NCBI RefSeq assembly: GCF_000003815.2
Contig: NC_049980.1
Coordinates: 8,111,558 to 8,171,557, forward strand
Source of the DNA: Branchiostoma floridae
Lineage: Eukaryota > Chordata > Leptocardii > Amphioxiformes > Branchiostomatidae
Direction of reading: 5' to 3'
Length of the DNA: 60,000 bases
Shown here piece by piece: positions 20,710-31,938 of this stretch. Made by a program: the position numbers and the translations under genes. The notes under the pieces are model-generated. The model was not told the DNA's origin, made no database searches, and was given only the letters and a program-made list of their open reading frames with translations. The first letter of the stretch is position 1. Each line of letters begins with the position of its first letter.

Positions 20710-23700
20710 CTACTTCCCTCCAAACCAGGAGCCGAACAGATTGTAGAAGATGGACGCCGTGTTGTCGTCGGGAAGACGGGGCTGACCCGGCAGGGTGGGA
20801 GGTCGAAGGTCAGGCCGCCTCCCAGGCCACCTGTCCTCAGGATGACTTGATCTCCCTAGGATGACATGACAGGATGGTCAAGTTCTGTACAAGTCATAGT
20901 TATCCAACTCAATCATCACCAGGTACAATGCAGTGAGCAAGATGTAGACAGTCCTTATTCCATTCATATAACAAATGTTAAGGAGCACAAAAGTACACTC
21001 CAGAAAAGAAACAATAACACACTATACATACTACTAGAATAAATTAAATTTCAGTGGGCAGCTTTCTTCGAATTCTCTGTCACGATTAATGTAAGACTAC
21101 TTAGACTAGATCTTCAGTAAGCTAAAACTGGATTGAGATCACTTTCCTTTCTGTGCAATTCTCACCTTGGTCTATATCAGAAATCTCCTCCCTTGTTTCC
21201 TCTCTACCAGACGGATCTCTCTTGGTCACAACGGTGTGCGTCTGGTCACCATCGTTCCGCGTGACCACGGTCTCCTCATTCCCCGACCCGTCTCGGACTG
21301 TTCTCCTCTGTTCTACTTTCTGGGAACAGCGAGAACAAACAACAATAATGCTTAGTATAAACAATGAGCTTGTAAAATGTATCATTATACAAATGAACAA
21401 TGTACCAGTACTGAAAATGACTGTGTTTCTTACTCTCCAAGCAGAGGTTGGTGTGACCTTTTTTTATGGTCCAAATTTTCTTTCCGCTGACCCCACCAAT
21501 GATGCCACAGAGACAAAACAGGGCATATAATGTGACAATCTTCCCCACCAACCTCTGCTTGGAAAGAAGGTTTCCATTGCCATCAGCTTTACAATCAACC
21601 AAACAAATGTGATGTACATTATTTGCTAACTTAGTTGTTGAAGATTGCCTGTTGGATACACATAGCGTTGATATTCACCACCTACCCCGTCTGGGCCCCT
21701 GATGGTTGTCGTGGTGATGGACTTGAAGAAGGACCGCCCCTGCGGAGGCTGTGACGGCTGCTGGCGGGGCAGGACAGCATCCAGGTCTGACGCTGAGATT
21801 TGGGCATCCAGATCTGGCAATGAGAACACAATTTCTCACTGGGAATGAATTATTAGAAAAATACATGTACATTTTATGAACTGTCAAGTCTCCACTTCCA
21901 TTCTCAGTTATCTTAGTAACTTGGAATATGATAATAAAATGATAATATAATTACATGTATATCAGTCATAATGCAAGAGTACTAGTATATCTACTAGTAT
22001 GACAAAGTCAAAATCATTATATTGGTCGTTATATTGGTCATCATTTCATACGTACCTACGTACCTTTATCAACTTTGTCCTGAGGTGAGGAGGGGGGTTT
22101 CTCCCATGGAGAGGGGGGTAGCTGGCCAAATGGATTCTTCCAGAAGTCTTCAAACTGTATAGAAACAGGTGGAAAATGTCATGAACAGTAGATGTTATTC
22201 CAATGTCATTCTTTCATGCTACTGAAACTTCTTGTTAATTTGATGGACTGCTCCTCGAATATTCGTATTGTAATGAATATAAGGTCAAACCTGTCTATAG
22301 CGGCCACTCAAGGGACTGGAGAAATATGGCCACTATAGACAGGTGGCAACTATAGAGAAAATGTTGATCAATTGACCATGAGCAAGCTTGTTATCATACA
22401 GATATTTTCAGACTGAAGCTTTAGGATGACATTGAAGACTCACTTGTGGATATCTCTTTGGTATTGGCTGTTCACTTTTTGGCTGTTCACTTCTGCTACT
22501 TCCTCCCTCTGGAATTGCTCCTGGTTCCTTCAGCATTCTGTCTCTGAGGGACCTTTCATGTCCAGGTCCTGATGAGGGAGGTTCCATACCTGGTACACCT
22601 AGAGCAGGAGTGCAACAACAGTTTTTGAGTTTACCAGCTGTTCTAGGGTTCTGATCGATAAGGCGTCAGAAGGCTGACGGCTGAGACACAACGGTTTACC
22701 TGTTTCGACCTTTTAATTCAAAAGTCTTCATCAGAATGACAAGAGAGTGGTACCGCACTGGCTTTTATAGCCTCTACTCTAGTTAGGACAGGGTGCCCTG
22801 AGCAGTTACATGTAGGGCAGGAGATAGCCAATCAGATTACAGGATATCATTTTGCACTAGCTATGTTGCCAATCAGTGTATAGGGTTCAATGGCCAATCA
22901 GCTTACAGGATATCGTTATGCACTGGCTAGATTTGGCTAATTAGAGCGTGGTCCATTGTTCTCCCGGCCAATCAGCATGTGGAATGCCATCTTGCCCTGG
23001 CTGTATGGCCAATAAGAGTATTGGGTTCAATGGTCAATCAGCTTACAGGATATTGTTTTGCACTAACTAGATTTGGCCAATCAGAGCCTATGTCTAGTCA
23101 GGTCAGGGTGCTGAGAGTAGTCCATTGTTCTCCTGACCAATAAGGTAGTTTGTCTCATAGACGACTGTTCTACTAGCCAATCAGGTTACACTTGGTGCCC
23201 TATGCCTTTTGTTTGTTTGTTCTATGACATCACCTGTTAGGCGGGAGATACAAACATGGGGTGCGGTACGGATAACTATGAGCACTTGTACAGACGTAAA
23301 AACGTTTCTTTTTCCATTCACTCAATTTGCTACTCAGTCTTCAAATGACATAATGAAGCTTTGGATGGACTAAATTGACATGATGGAATTTGGATCAAAT
23401 TTGCGGTCATCATACAATTGATGCAACTGAGGGCCCGGACGTCCAAGTCACAAGTGTGATCTTTCTATGAACGTAAACTAACTACTTTCCCTTTCGGCTC
23501 CATCTGTTTTTTGACATGTTTATAGGTGTTTTTTTTTATCAAGCTTCAATCTTTCTTTACGCTGCCAAAACAAGTAAAAAACAGCTGCAGCCGAACCTCC
23601 GTTTAGAGAGTAAAATTGATGGCACTCTTGAGATAGATGTACAAGTGCCCTACAAAATTTTGCTGTCTTCTTCAGTTCATATTTAAAAACTTTTTCAGCA

Positions 23701-24563
23701 GTTGAATGGGTCACAGCCTGCTTGGAAATTGTACGGCGTAAAAAATTATAAAACGTAGTAAAGAATGTGGCTATGCTGTAAGAACACTGGAGTGCCAGTG
23801 ATGTAATTACATGTAACTCGCAAAAATGTTGCATAAGACATGAAACCACATGTACCTGGTCTGTGTGGAGGTGATAAGGGCGGGAATTCCACAGTCCCCA
23901 GTTGTCTGAAAAGTTCATCAAAGGTGTGGAACATCTCATCAAAGTGTTTCATCATGTCCGACATCCCAAAGTCATCGCCGCCAAACTCCTCGAACCCCGG
24001 CCCACCCCTGAACCCAAATGCTCCAAAGTCATGGCCGAAACTGTCCTCTTCGTGTTCATCATCATCATCATCATCATCCAAGTCTTCATTCTCATCACTG
24101 GGGAAAAACACACACATGTGGTGAAGTTGAGTAATTCTTGCACTGGCAATATCAAATATTTCTTCGCAAATGTTAAGAGGAAGATTGCTGTTGATTACAT
24201 CATCTAGAGGACAAGTTTTTGCCGGCTGCATAATATTAATAAGATAAAGTAATACCAACGTCAGAATTTAACCTCTATGTCTATCTGTCCCATATGAAGT
24301 GTGCGGCAGGGATTACATTGTGGTGTGTCCCCATCAACCCAGCTCAGTAGATAACCTTCCAGGATCTTTGGAGATGACTTTGAATTTCATCGCATGATTC
24401 AATTGCATGCATAAATTACATGACTTGTTATAATAATAATAATAATATAATAATAATTATAAGAGGGAAATATTATTTTAGCCACTTACAAGTACTCGGG
24501 CGGTGGTTGTCGATGTCCTCCGTGAAACCCAAATAATCCGCGAAACAAATCGTGCAAGCTCAT
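20710..24563 (-). CDS. HAX1: HCLS1-associated protein X-1 (HAX1), complete
   Basis: Mitochondrial anti-apoptotic adaptor, associated in vertebrates with PARL/HtrA2 and the chaperone CLPB. Seven exons in transcript order: 24563-24490, 24097-23856, 22598-22444, 22154-22064, 21813-21686, 21319-21166 and 20855-20710. Total length is 990 nt, 329 residues plus stop; human HAX1 is 279. The start MSLHDLFRGLFGF matches the human N-terminus (MSLFDLFRGFFGF). An acidic block (EDLDDDDDDDEHEED) follows, then FDELFRQLGTVEFPPL, SLRDRMLKEP, RSFFKSITTTTIRGPDG, EQRRTVRDGSGNEETVVTR and the conserved end DDNTASIFYNLFGSWF, all in family order. The poly-Asp tract comes from an in-frame GAT microsatellite at about 24058-24080. 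Intron 2 holds a Penelope-like fragment. Confidence 0.93.
21432..21566. mobile_element. Short MITE, CAAGCAGAGGTTGG family
   Basis: Ends tctccaagcagaggttggtg and its inverse caccaacctctgcttgga bound about 135 bp in a HAX1 intron. It is the clearest of three copies in the window. No coding capacity. Confidence 0.65.
22283..22355. repeat. Palindromic repeat (acctgtctatagcggccac family)
   Basis: The half acctgtctatagcggccac is inverted at ggccactatagacaggtgg about 15 bp later, giving a hairpin-forming element in HAX1 intron 3. Weaker relatives of the motif are near 5455-5575. Confidence 0.5.
22640..23290 (-). mobile_element. Penelope-like element 3' region with hammerhead-like core (fragment)
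   Basis: The minus strand reads CTGATGA, then a stem (GACTTTT / AAAAGGTC), then GAAAC at 22700-22736. This is the conserved core order of a hammerhead ribozyme as found in Penelope-like elements. Just upstream on that strand is ctataaaagcc, and further upstream are many attggc/ccaatcag blocks, including a roughly 140 bp segment present twice (near 22885 and 23026). No reverse transcriptase or GIY-YIG frame is visible, so this is a remnant. Stems I and III could not be fixed by eye. Confidence 0.55.
24428..24460. repeat. AAT microsatellite
   Basis: Imperfect taataataa run in HAX1 intron 1, about 30 bp. Confidence 0.85.
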
Positions 24564-25032
24564 GTCTCAAATACTTTCTCCGATCAAGATCTAATCATCA
24601 ACTGCGAACTTTCCCGAACAAATTTTGTCCTTCCTTTGCGTAACAAACGCACACTTCCGGACATGCGTACAGGGGACATGCGTAAAAGTGGTTCAGTAGC
24701 GACGTCTAGCGTCAATAGTTTTCATTACAGCAAAAAAATGTAGTGTTGAAGCGACCTCTAGAGACAAATATGCAAACTGCAGGTAAAGTCACCGATGACA
24801 CTTGCACAGTGTCTGAGGAGTAGGGATAGAAACCACCCACAGTCCTGAAAGTATTACAAGTACAACTTCAGTAAAGACAAGTTAACTTAACGTAGCATTT
24901 ACTACATTTCCCTTTTATAAAATATAAAAGAAAGTTTATTCCCGTCGTGTCAAAGGTTATTGCGCATGGCATCTGGGCATTTCGAAATCGCGCGGGACTG
25001 AGGAAAGGTTGAAGACGTTTTATCGAGATAAG
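24564..25032. promoter_or_regulatory. Probable bidirectional promoter, HAX1 (minus) and TIPIN (plus), with candidate TIPIN 5' exon
   Basis: HAX1 translation starts at 24563 on the minus strand. About 400 bp away, the plus strand shows a CG-containing stretch (tcgaaatcgcgcggga) and a strong donor, gataag|gtaagc, at 25032/25033. The first TIPIN coding exon begins at a splice acceptor (31938), so TIPIN must have an upstream non-coding exon. This is the best candidate, implying a 6.9 kb first intron. Inferred; transcript data would decide. Confidence 0.45.
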
Positions 25033-25943
25033 GTAAGCTTACTCTCCATTTCTCCTTCCATTTATCTCTCACGGCTGTCTGTGACGGCGCTTGAGCTGGA
25101 GAGGGCCCTTGACTTATCCATGAAGGTAGTTTCAAGGACTTGCGTCGTCCTGTGGCTTTCCGGTTGTCTGCTTTTCCAGTGTTGGTTGGTCTGCTGCCAG
25201 TGCTGGTGCAAATTATTTTGATCCAAGCCGTGGCAACTTTGCGTCGAAAGTATTTTCATTTTCGCGGCCGAAGAGAGCTTGTCAGTCAGCTTTTAACATG
25301 ATTTGTGTTCATTGTTCCGAAGTCAGTGGTTGTGTTTGAAACTAATTTTTGTACAAAATTATTTTTTTTTTTTCAAAAATCAAGACCTCATATTTTGTCC
25401 AACCTTTCCTATTTAAATCACTCCTTTTTCAACGCCTCATAATTTGCATAACGTTATATTTATAATCTTTTAACGTTAGATGGTATTTTGGAGATTTGCT
25501 TTGTGTCAACGACTAAAATATAGCTTTTTATACACTGAGCTGAGCTGAGGTACTAGTATTTTTGAATAGGAAGGCCCTACCAGTACCACAGGTATCACAG
25601 CACAACTTAAAAAATTATATTCTGCCTTCTCTTTTCCAGTTTCAAGCACCTCTTGATTGACCGCCTTTTGCTTTAAAAGGTTAGCTTCAACCCTATGCCC
25701 CTGTATAGCTGCCAACAACTGCGTAAATTGGACAGAACAGGCCACTTGTTTAAAATGAAGTCCCAGACTATTACTTTTCGAAGGTAGCTCTGAAATTAGG
25801 TCAACTCAGGTCATTGAAATAAAAGGGTAAAGGTCACCTCATTTGGTTGATTGAAAGTAGATTCTGAGCTACATGCATTTTATATACTGCACACTTTTGC
25901 CGAATTTAAAGTTTAATACCTTTTTCTATACTATCACAAAAAA

Positions 25944-26043
25944 NNNNNNNNNNNNNNNNNNNNNNNNNNNNNNNNNNNNNNNNNNNNNNNNNNNNNNNNN
26001 NNNNNNNNNNNNNNNNNNNNNNNNNNNNNNNNNNNNNNNNNNN
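25944..26043. other. Assembly gap (100 N)
   Basis: Exactly 100 N; no gene is interrupted as far as can be seen. Confidence 0.99.
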
Positions 26044-26235
26044 AAGGAGGTATTTTCATAGTACACTTTCATAATGGTGGAGAAATGCAGTGTATTTTGT
26101 CTTCCACTTTTTCTGACATACACTTAAGATATTTGATGACAACAGTACCCACGTAGTATATAAACCCCATGACATGTGCCTTTTTATTATTAGTTTCTTG
26201 GATGTACGGATTATAGTTGACGATTGTGTACGTCA

Positions 26236-26280
26236 CACTCACACACACACACACACACATGTACACATACACACACACTG
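26236..26280. repeat. AC microsatellite
   Basis: Interrupted (ac)n run, cactcacacacacacacac onward with an atgtac break. Confidence 0.9.
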
Positions 26281-26321
26281 TCACATGTATTTCCTTGTGA
26301 CTCAAACATGTGAATTCCCTA

Positions 26322-26440
26322 ATCTCCAAGCAGACCTTCCAGTGTCAAACTCGTATACTGTCAGGCCTATTGCAGGGCCACGTGCGACGTAGCGTCGGCC
26401 GGCAGTTACGATTTTAACACCGGAAAGTCTCCTTGGAGAT
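26322..26440. mobile_element. Diverged MITE, CAAGCAGA family
   Basis: Ends atctccaagcagacctt and aagtctccttggagat are inverted, enclosing about 119 bp. It resembles the elements at 17431 and 21432 at the outer 12 bases only. Confidence 0.5.
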
Positions 26441-27123
26441 CATGTATCACCAGGCTGGGTCTCCACTCCAGCATATGTGTGCCCACGCTTAGGAACCTCC
26501 GGTTAGGCAAATTTCACATTTCATCAAATCCTCTTCCATCTGCCACGCACTTAGATGCAGTTACGGGCCGGTAAGCACAGGCTGTCTTCCGTTCATGTTT
26601 CTCCCCCTGCTAAAGCTGGCCATTAGGGATAGAAGTCATCGTTTCATCCTGTTCACTGATTTTCAACAAGGAAGCCCGAGCTCACTGCTGACTGGAGTTT
26701 CAGAATTTCTTTCTAACAGGCGATCGGCTCCACTGGAACAGTAAATATGTCAGATTCTGTAAGATCATTGGAAAAAGATCATCTCCCTCACCCTCAACTC
26801 TGCCATATGAACACTTCACATGAAAAAGAAACCACTACGTTCCAATTCTGTTTGTACAAAAAGATCCTTCAAATACACATTCACAGACACTTATACTACA
26901 GGGAAAGAAATCAGGTCGATATGTCCTTTTTTTCTCATATGCATTTGGGAGGTCACTTGTAATTTGCATGGGTAAAGAGCCCTTTTGTATCCCCGGTTTT
27001 TACGTCATGCTGGTAATTATTTGCTTTCATCAGCGACAGCCATTGTAATTGATAAAGGCTGCCGCACTTGAGTGGCTTCAGGCAATCAGCAGCCTCTTCA
27101 TCAAACTCAGAACTCTCCTCTAA

Positions 27124-27847
27124 GACCCCATTCACACTCAGAAAAACGATTCGAATAAAACGTGTTATCCGAATAAAACTACCCGATCCGAATAAAACTT
27201 AGCAGTATGAACGCTCCCAAATCACTTGGATTTCATCGATTCGAATCCCTCGCGATCCACCTCGGGGAGGTAGATAGAACACCTGGAAGTGGATAAAACT
27301 GCGCCGCGGGGAGTCTCGATTCGTACGATTCGGCAGTGTGAACGCGCAAGTGGATAGGATTCACTTTAAGTGGATAGGATGCAACTTATCAAAGGTGAGT
27401 TTGCTCAATTAGAAGTTTTTCTGCCAGTCTGAGTCTGAAAATGTTCAAAGCACAATGTTGTTCCACCAATCATGGCTTCGCTCCCGCTCCCAGATCGTTC
27501 TGTCTGCTGCTCTGGTGGCGTACATTTTAGCTGAATATCCAGAAGACTTTGTCGGTGAAACCTTCTCGCAATCAAAGACCGTCGATTGCGTTCCCTTCTA
27601 CAACTACAGAACATTCTCCAGAGGAACAACAGCATCAAAAGTTGGTGGATTCCCGCCATTTTGAGCTGTAAGAAATGACGCTACCCTTTGACCTCAACCT
27701 AATGAGTAATGTTTCATTCGGATTAAACTAAGGGCGCACTAATCGGATTGCCAAAGACGGGTGTGAAAGCAATTTTGGATCGGATAGAATTTTTTTTATT
27801 CGGATAAATGTTTTATCCGAATCGTTTTTCTGAGTGTGAATGGGGTC
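27124..27847. mobile_element. PIF/Harbinger-like element with TAA target duplication
   Basis: Terminal inverted repeats of about 29 bp begin GACCCCATTCACACTCAGAA. TAA stands on both sides (27121-27123 and 27848-27850). Length is 724 bp. The minus strand at 27405-27659 encodes an arginine-rich N-terminal-like segment (CSCRRERNRRSLIARRFHRQ) that could be a leftover of a Harbinger transposase start; this is speculative. Sub-terminal ttcgaataaaa and gattcgaat motifs repeat inside. Confidence 0.72.
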
Positions 27848-28003
27848 TAAGGCTTGGATTAGAATACGCCAAGTAGCAGTTGCTCAAGCAACTGGATAGG
27901 ATTTTGACACTGTCAAGATACAAATGTTATCTGAAAAGTCTGACTGTTTCCAAAATACTATTCCAGTTTCTAGAATATAGCTGTTTGGCGTACCTTATTA
28001 CCT

Positions 28004-28349
28004 CAGGGCTCGAAATTTATTTTTGGGATTAGGTGCACTGGTGCACCCAGCTTAAAAAAATTGGGTGCACTAAAAAAATTTTGGGTGCACCACTTAAATT
28101 TAAGTAATAACCTAATAATAAAACTTAGTTGTCAAATTCTTAAACAAGTACCATGACAGACATTTATATTATCTTTCTAACACTTAGATGTCAAGAATAT
28201 GATGTATACTAGTATACTTTGATATCTTTACATACATAGATATAAGAAGATATTTGGGTGCACCCTGTGCACCCACAGAAAATAATTGGGTGCACAGCTC
28301 CAATTTTGGGTGCACCTGGGTGCACATGCACCCAGTATTTCGAGCCCTG
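28004..28349. mobile_element. hAT-like MITE, CAGGGCTCGAAAT termini, 5 bp target duplication
   Basis: Begins CAGGGCTCGAAAT and ends with its exact inverse ATTTCGAGCCCTG; tacct is duplicated on both sides (27999-28003 and 28350-28354). The interior repeats ttgggtgcac in both orientations. The same termini occur at 32149-32492 with tctct duplicated. No transposase is present. Confidence 0.7.
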
Positions 28350-28642
28350 TACCTGGATGTCTAACCTTCATCCACGTATCTTTGGTTAGAATGTTTCCAG
28401 TATGACGGTACTGTAAATGTGCCTACTTCATTGCTTGCTTTTTTCTGTAAGGCGTGATCAGCTATTATAAATTTGTAAAGCATACTCTGCTGCTTTTGAT
28501 TCTTTGTACTTGTACTAGGTAATCTTTAATGGAAGGTGAAGTCGATAATTTTGCCTTGCAAGGAAACATTGACCTATTTATCAATGAAACATCTGACTGT
28601 AGTACATGCTACTCTTAATTTCAATATAAAGCATGTTCTGTA

Positions 28643-29357
28643 GAGTCGATTCCATATTACCGAGAGGGTGTTTCTTGCCTTTTGTCCAACATTTTGGAAA
28701 TCTTTGTAACAATCTAACTGTGATAAGTAACTGTTTAGAACTTTTTATAACATCTATGTGATGTTCTAAATATTTCTATTGTATTCAAACATGTTAGAAA
28801 CATTTCTAACATCAAATACATTATTTCTGTTAGTTTCTAAACTGTTCCAACATAGATGCATCATTTGTGATCACATGTTCGAACATGGAAACAATATGAT
28901 GAAACTGGGTCAGTGGGCTGGGAAGAGGGCAATTCACACATCCCTGCCAAGTGCAGGAAATTATGTCTGTCTGCCACCTTCTCACAAAAGACTCACCATT
29001 GACTAAAGAACATCTAAAAATACAAGAGCCAAACAAAGGACCAAGCTTAGCAGCTTTGTTTATGGGGTCAATAAAAGTTTTTATGGAGGGAAAAAATGAC
29101 ACAAAATGTTGGAACATGTTGGAACAGTAACAAAAACACATAGATGTTTGAAAATTGTTCTAAATAGATAGATAATTATATCATTACTTTCCCAAATGTT
29201 CCAACAAATATAAAAAGGTTCAAACATGTTTAAACTTTCATTTTGAAATGTTTGAACAATTTCGAACTTAAGTGACTGAAATGTTCTTTTACTCAAAATA
29301 GTTCAAACTTATTACAAATATTATTTCAAAACCATCTCGGTGACTTGGAATTGACTC
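28643..29357. mobile_element. Foldback element with TA ends
   Basis: Imperfect inverted ends: gagtcgattccatattaccg left, mirrored by cggtgacttggaattgactc right, each next to TA. The interior is rich in inverted variants of gttggaacatgtt and tgtttgaac, so the whole 715 bp could fold back. Mariner-like by its TA, but no transposase is seen. Confidence 0.6.
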
Positions 29358-31938
29358 TATATAGAATCATTCTGTGATATGAATTTGTTATCTGCAATAA
29401 TGAGCTAATATTACTTGCTGGCAGGCTTGTATCATTTCATTCACACCTTATGATATTTTCCTGTATCTTTTCACACCTCACAGCACCTGGTCTCTCTACA
29501 TGTACAGTACATGCTGATTTGGTTATTATTGTTTCTCACACCTTACTATGAGAGTGAAATATAAGTGTCTGTTTGTGCTTGTCATCAATGCTATCTCAAT
29601 TACTTTGAGGGCCAGCCCTTTTAACCCTTGCTGGAGAAAATGTGGTGTTTGTGTGAAAGCTTGGTTTATCGTAACAATTACTAGTAACCTTTTAGACTAT
29701 AATTAGAGCAGAAAAGAACCTCCTTTCAATATTTAGACCTTGGGTCCTTGTTGGTGTCTCTACAGTTGATCATTACTAAAATTGTGTGCTTCCAAATTTG
29801 TTAGTCCCTCCCCATGTCTCCAGGCCAATTCATGTTGTAAATATGACACTGTCATGAAGGGTAGTGTTCTAATTAGATTTTGAAATATCATATTTTGTAA
29901 ATTTGTAAAATGAGAGGAAGAACTCTTATCACATTTTGTTGCTATTGATTGAGGAGGTAATAAGGAAATGTTTGTGTTATGATTTTTCTGGGACGATAAG
30001 TGGATACGTTTTTCTTTGAAGGACCCAGCTTGAGTGCGTTTGCATTCAACAGTCATTGTGCGTAAAGACGTAGACACCAACCAACCAATGGAAGCAAACA
30101 CCATCTGAAGAGATCAGGTGGCTGTGCATGTGCAGCGTGTATTGCTGCCACAGGCCATGTTATCTCAATTTGTAGGTTCTCAAGGTTTGCACAAGAAATA
30201 AATGTAGGTTATCGGAGGTACATACATGTAGTGGAAACGTTAAAGCTAGTTATAATATAAGGTTATCAAGACATACAGGTGGCAAGTCAATGCTATTATG
30301 TTTCAGTTTTTATGTGTTTATTTAGACATTATTAAAGGTAGATTACAAATGTGCTTGCCAACATACAAGCCTCTCTGAATTTCTTGTTTTGAAATACACA
30401 TGTAATGGATATTCTAATGAGTAATGTACATGGGTCCGTGGGTCTTTTGTATAAGCTTGAGAGTGCAGTTGTCATGGGTTATTATTAGCTATATAGTCTG
30501 TGGTCTTTTTTTCCCAATCACTGTTATGAATGCTAAATTGTTTTTTTATGGGCAGCCTGTTTTTGTCTGCAATGTTGCTGCGCTTACACTGTATCTCTAG
30601 GTTTATACCAAACTGATTTATAACAATGTACCTTAAAACTAGTTTTTTTTTTTAAGTCGCTGGCTACCAACGAATGAAATAACGTCTTAAGTCATAGCTG
30701 ACGTCTTCTGTTTATCCGCGTGACAGCTGATAGAAGGGGATCATCATAATGATAATCTACCTCACGTATTACGTCTGTGAAACTACAAGCAATGCTACAT
30801 GTGCTCATAGATAATAATATTATCATGACTGAAGACTATTATCGGTCCAACCTATGGAAAACAGAGAATATGATATCACTTTTTCTCAGCCAATGATGAA
30901 AGCTTGTTACCATTTGCTTCTGGCTTTACCTTGTGAACGAGATAGGGTACGTTACAGTATTTGAAGGTCGACTTGCATCATATGGTGCGTCAAGGATTTA
31001 CTGCTTTAAGAACCTACGGAATACGGAAGGCACAGTAGCCATATTGTTATCATCATGTTCGCAGCAGAAAGTGGCTATTGTCCCGAGGCAGCGGCAGCCT
31101 TTTGGTAAGACTCAGTGTTTTGTTTGGAAAATGAAATTGATTTGTCTGACTGAGTCTGTTTAGTTCACTGCAAAGCTATGATCATCTGCTGTGTATATGT
31201 GTGCAGTGTATGGAATACATTATCTTTGAGTTTGAGTGTTTTCGTGGTGCAGAAATAATCAGATGTTAAAATTATCAACAAAGACTGCAGATGCAGAACA
31301 CCGTAAATGATTTGTTTATTTTTATTTATGACGATGATGATCATCAACAATTTGGTCCCATGTCTCCACATGAAAAGCCCTTTTGAACCATGATCGAGGT
31401 CAAACACAACACAATGGAGGGAGTTTTATTTTTAGTTCTCTTGTGTGACACAATGGACGAAAATGTGATTTCTTCATAAATCAAATTAGAGTACATGCTC
31501 ATATTCTATTTGTTAGAAATCTTATGGGAAATGTGGGTTGTTACGAAATCTTCATGGTCCATATTTCAAAGATCCTTTATGACAGACATCTAGCAAATTG
31601 CTTTGGGAGCACCTGTTGAGCCAAACCAATTTGTAATGCTGTCAGTCCTTTATATGCTATTTGATACCTGGTATATACATTTGTTGTGTTATGCTCTTTG
31701 TTATGACTCTTAAGAGTATTAGTCTGGTTTGTTTATTACATGTACTGTCTTGTGAACACATTTACAATCATTTGAGGATATAGTAAGGCTTCAAATGTGT
31801 ATGTAATAATAAGTAGTGTACCAAAAGAGAATGCTACAAGTCAGACCATAAGCACATGTCTACACAGAATGCAATATCCCATTTCTATGTATTTCAATGA
31901 GATTGAAATTTGAAGACTGTCTACATCTTGTATTACAG

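Larger units (their letters stand above)
25033..31938 (+). other. Candidate TIPIN 5' intron / intergenic region rich in DNA transposons
   Basis: No coding exon recognised. It contains the gap at 25944, an AC microsatellite, and elements at 26322, 27124, 28004 and 28643 described separately. The stretches 25033-25943 and 29360-31938 are AT-rich and show nothing I can name. A further gene with only short exons cannot be ruled out. Confidence 0.45.

Noticed and set aside
23520-23942. 140-codon minus-strand frame near HAX1 exon 2
   Set aside because: Intronic; only its first part overlaps exon 2, in another frame, and there is no conserved motif.
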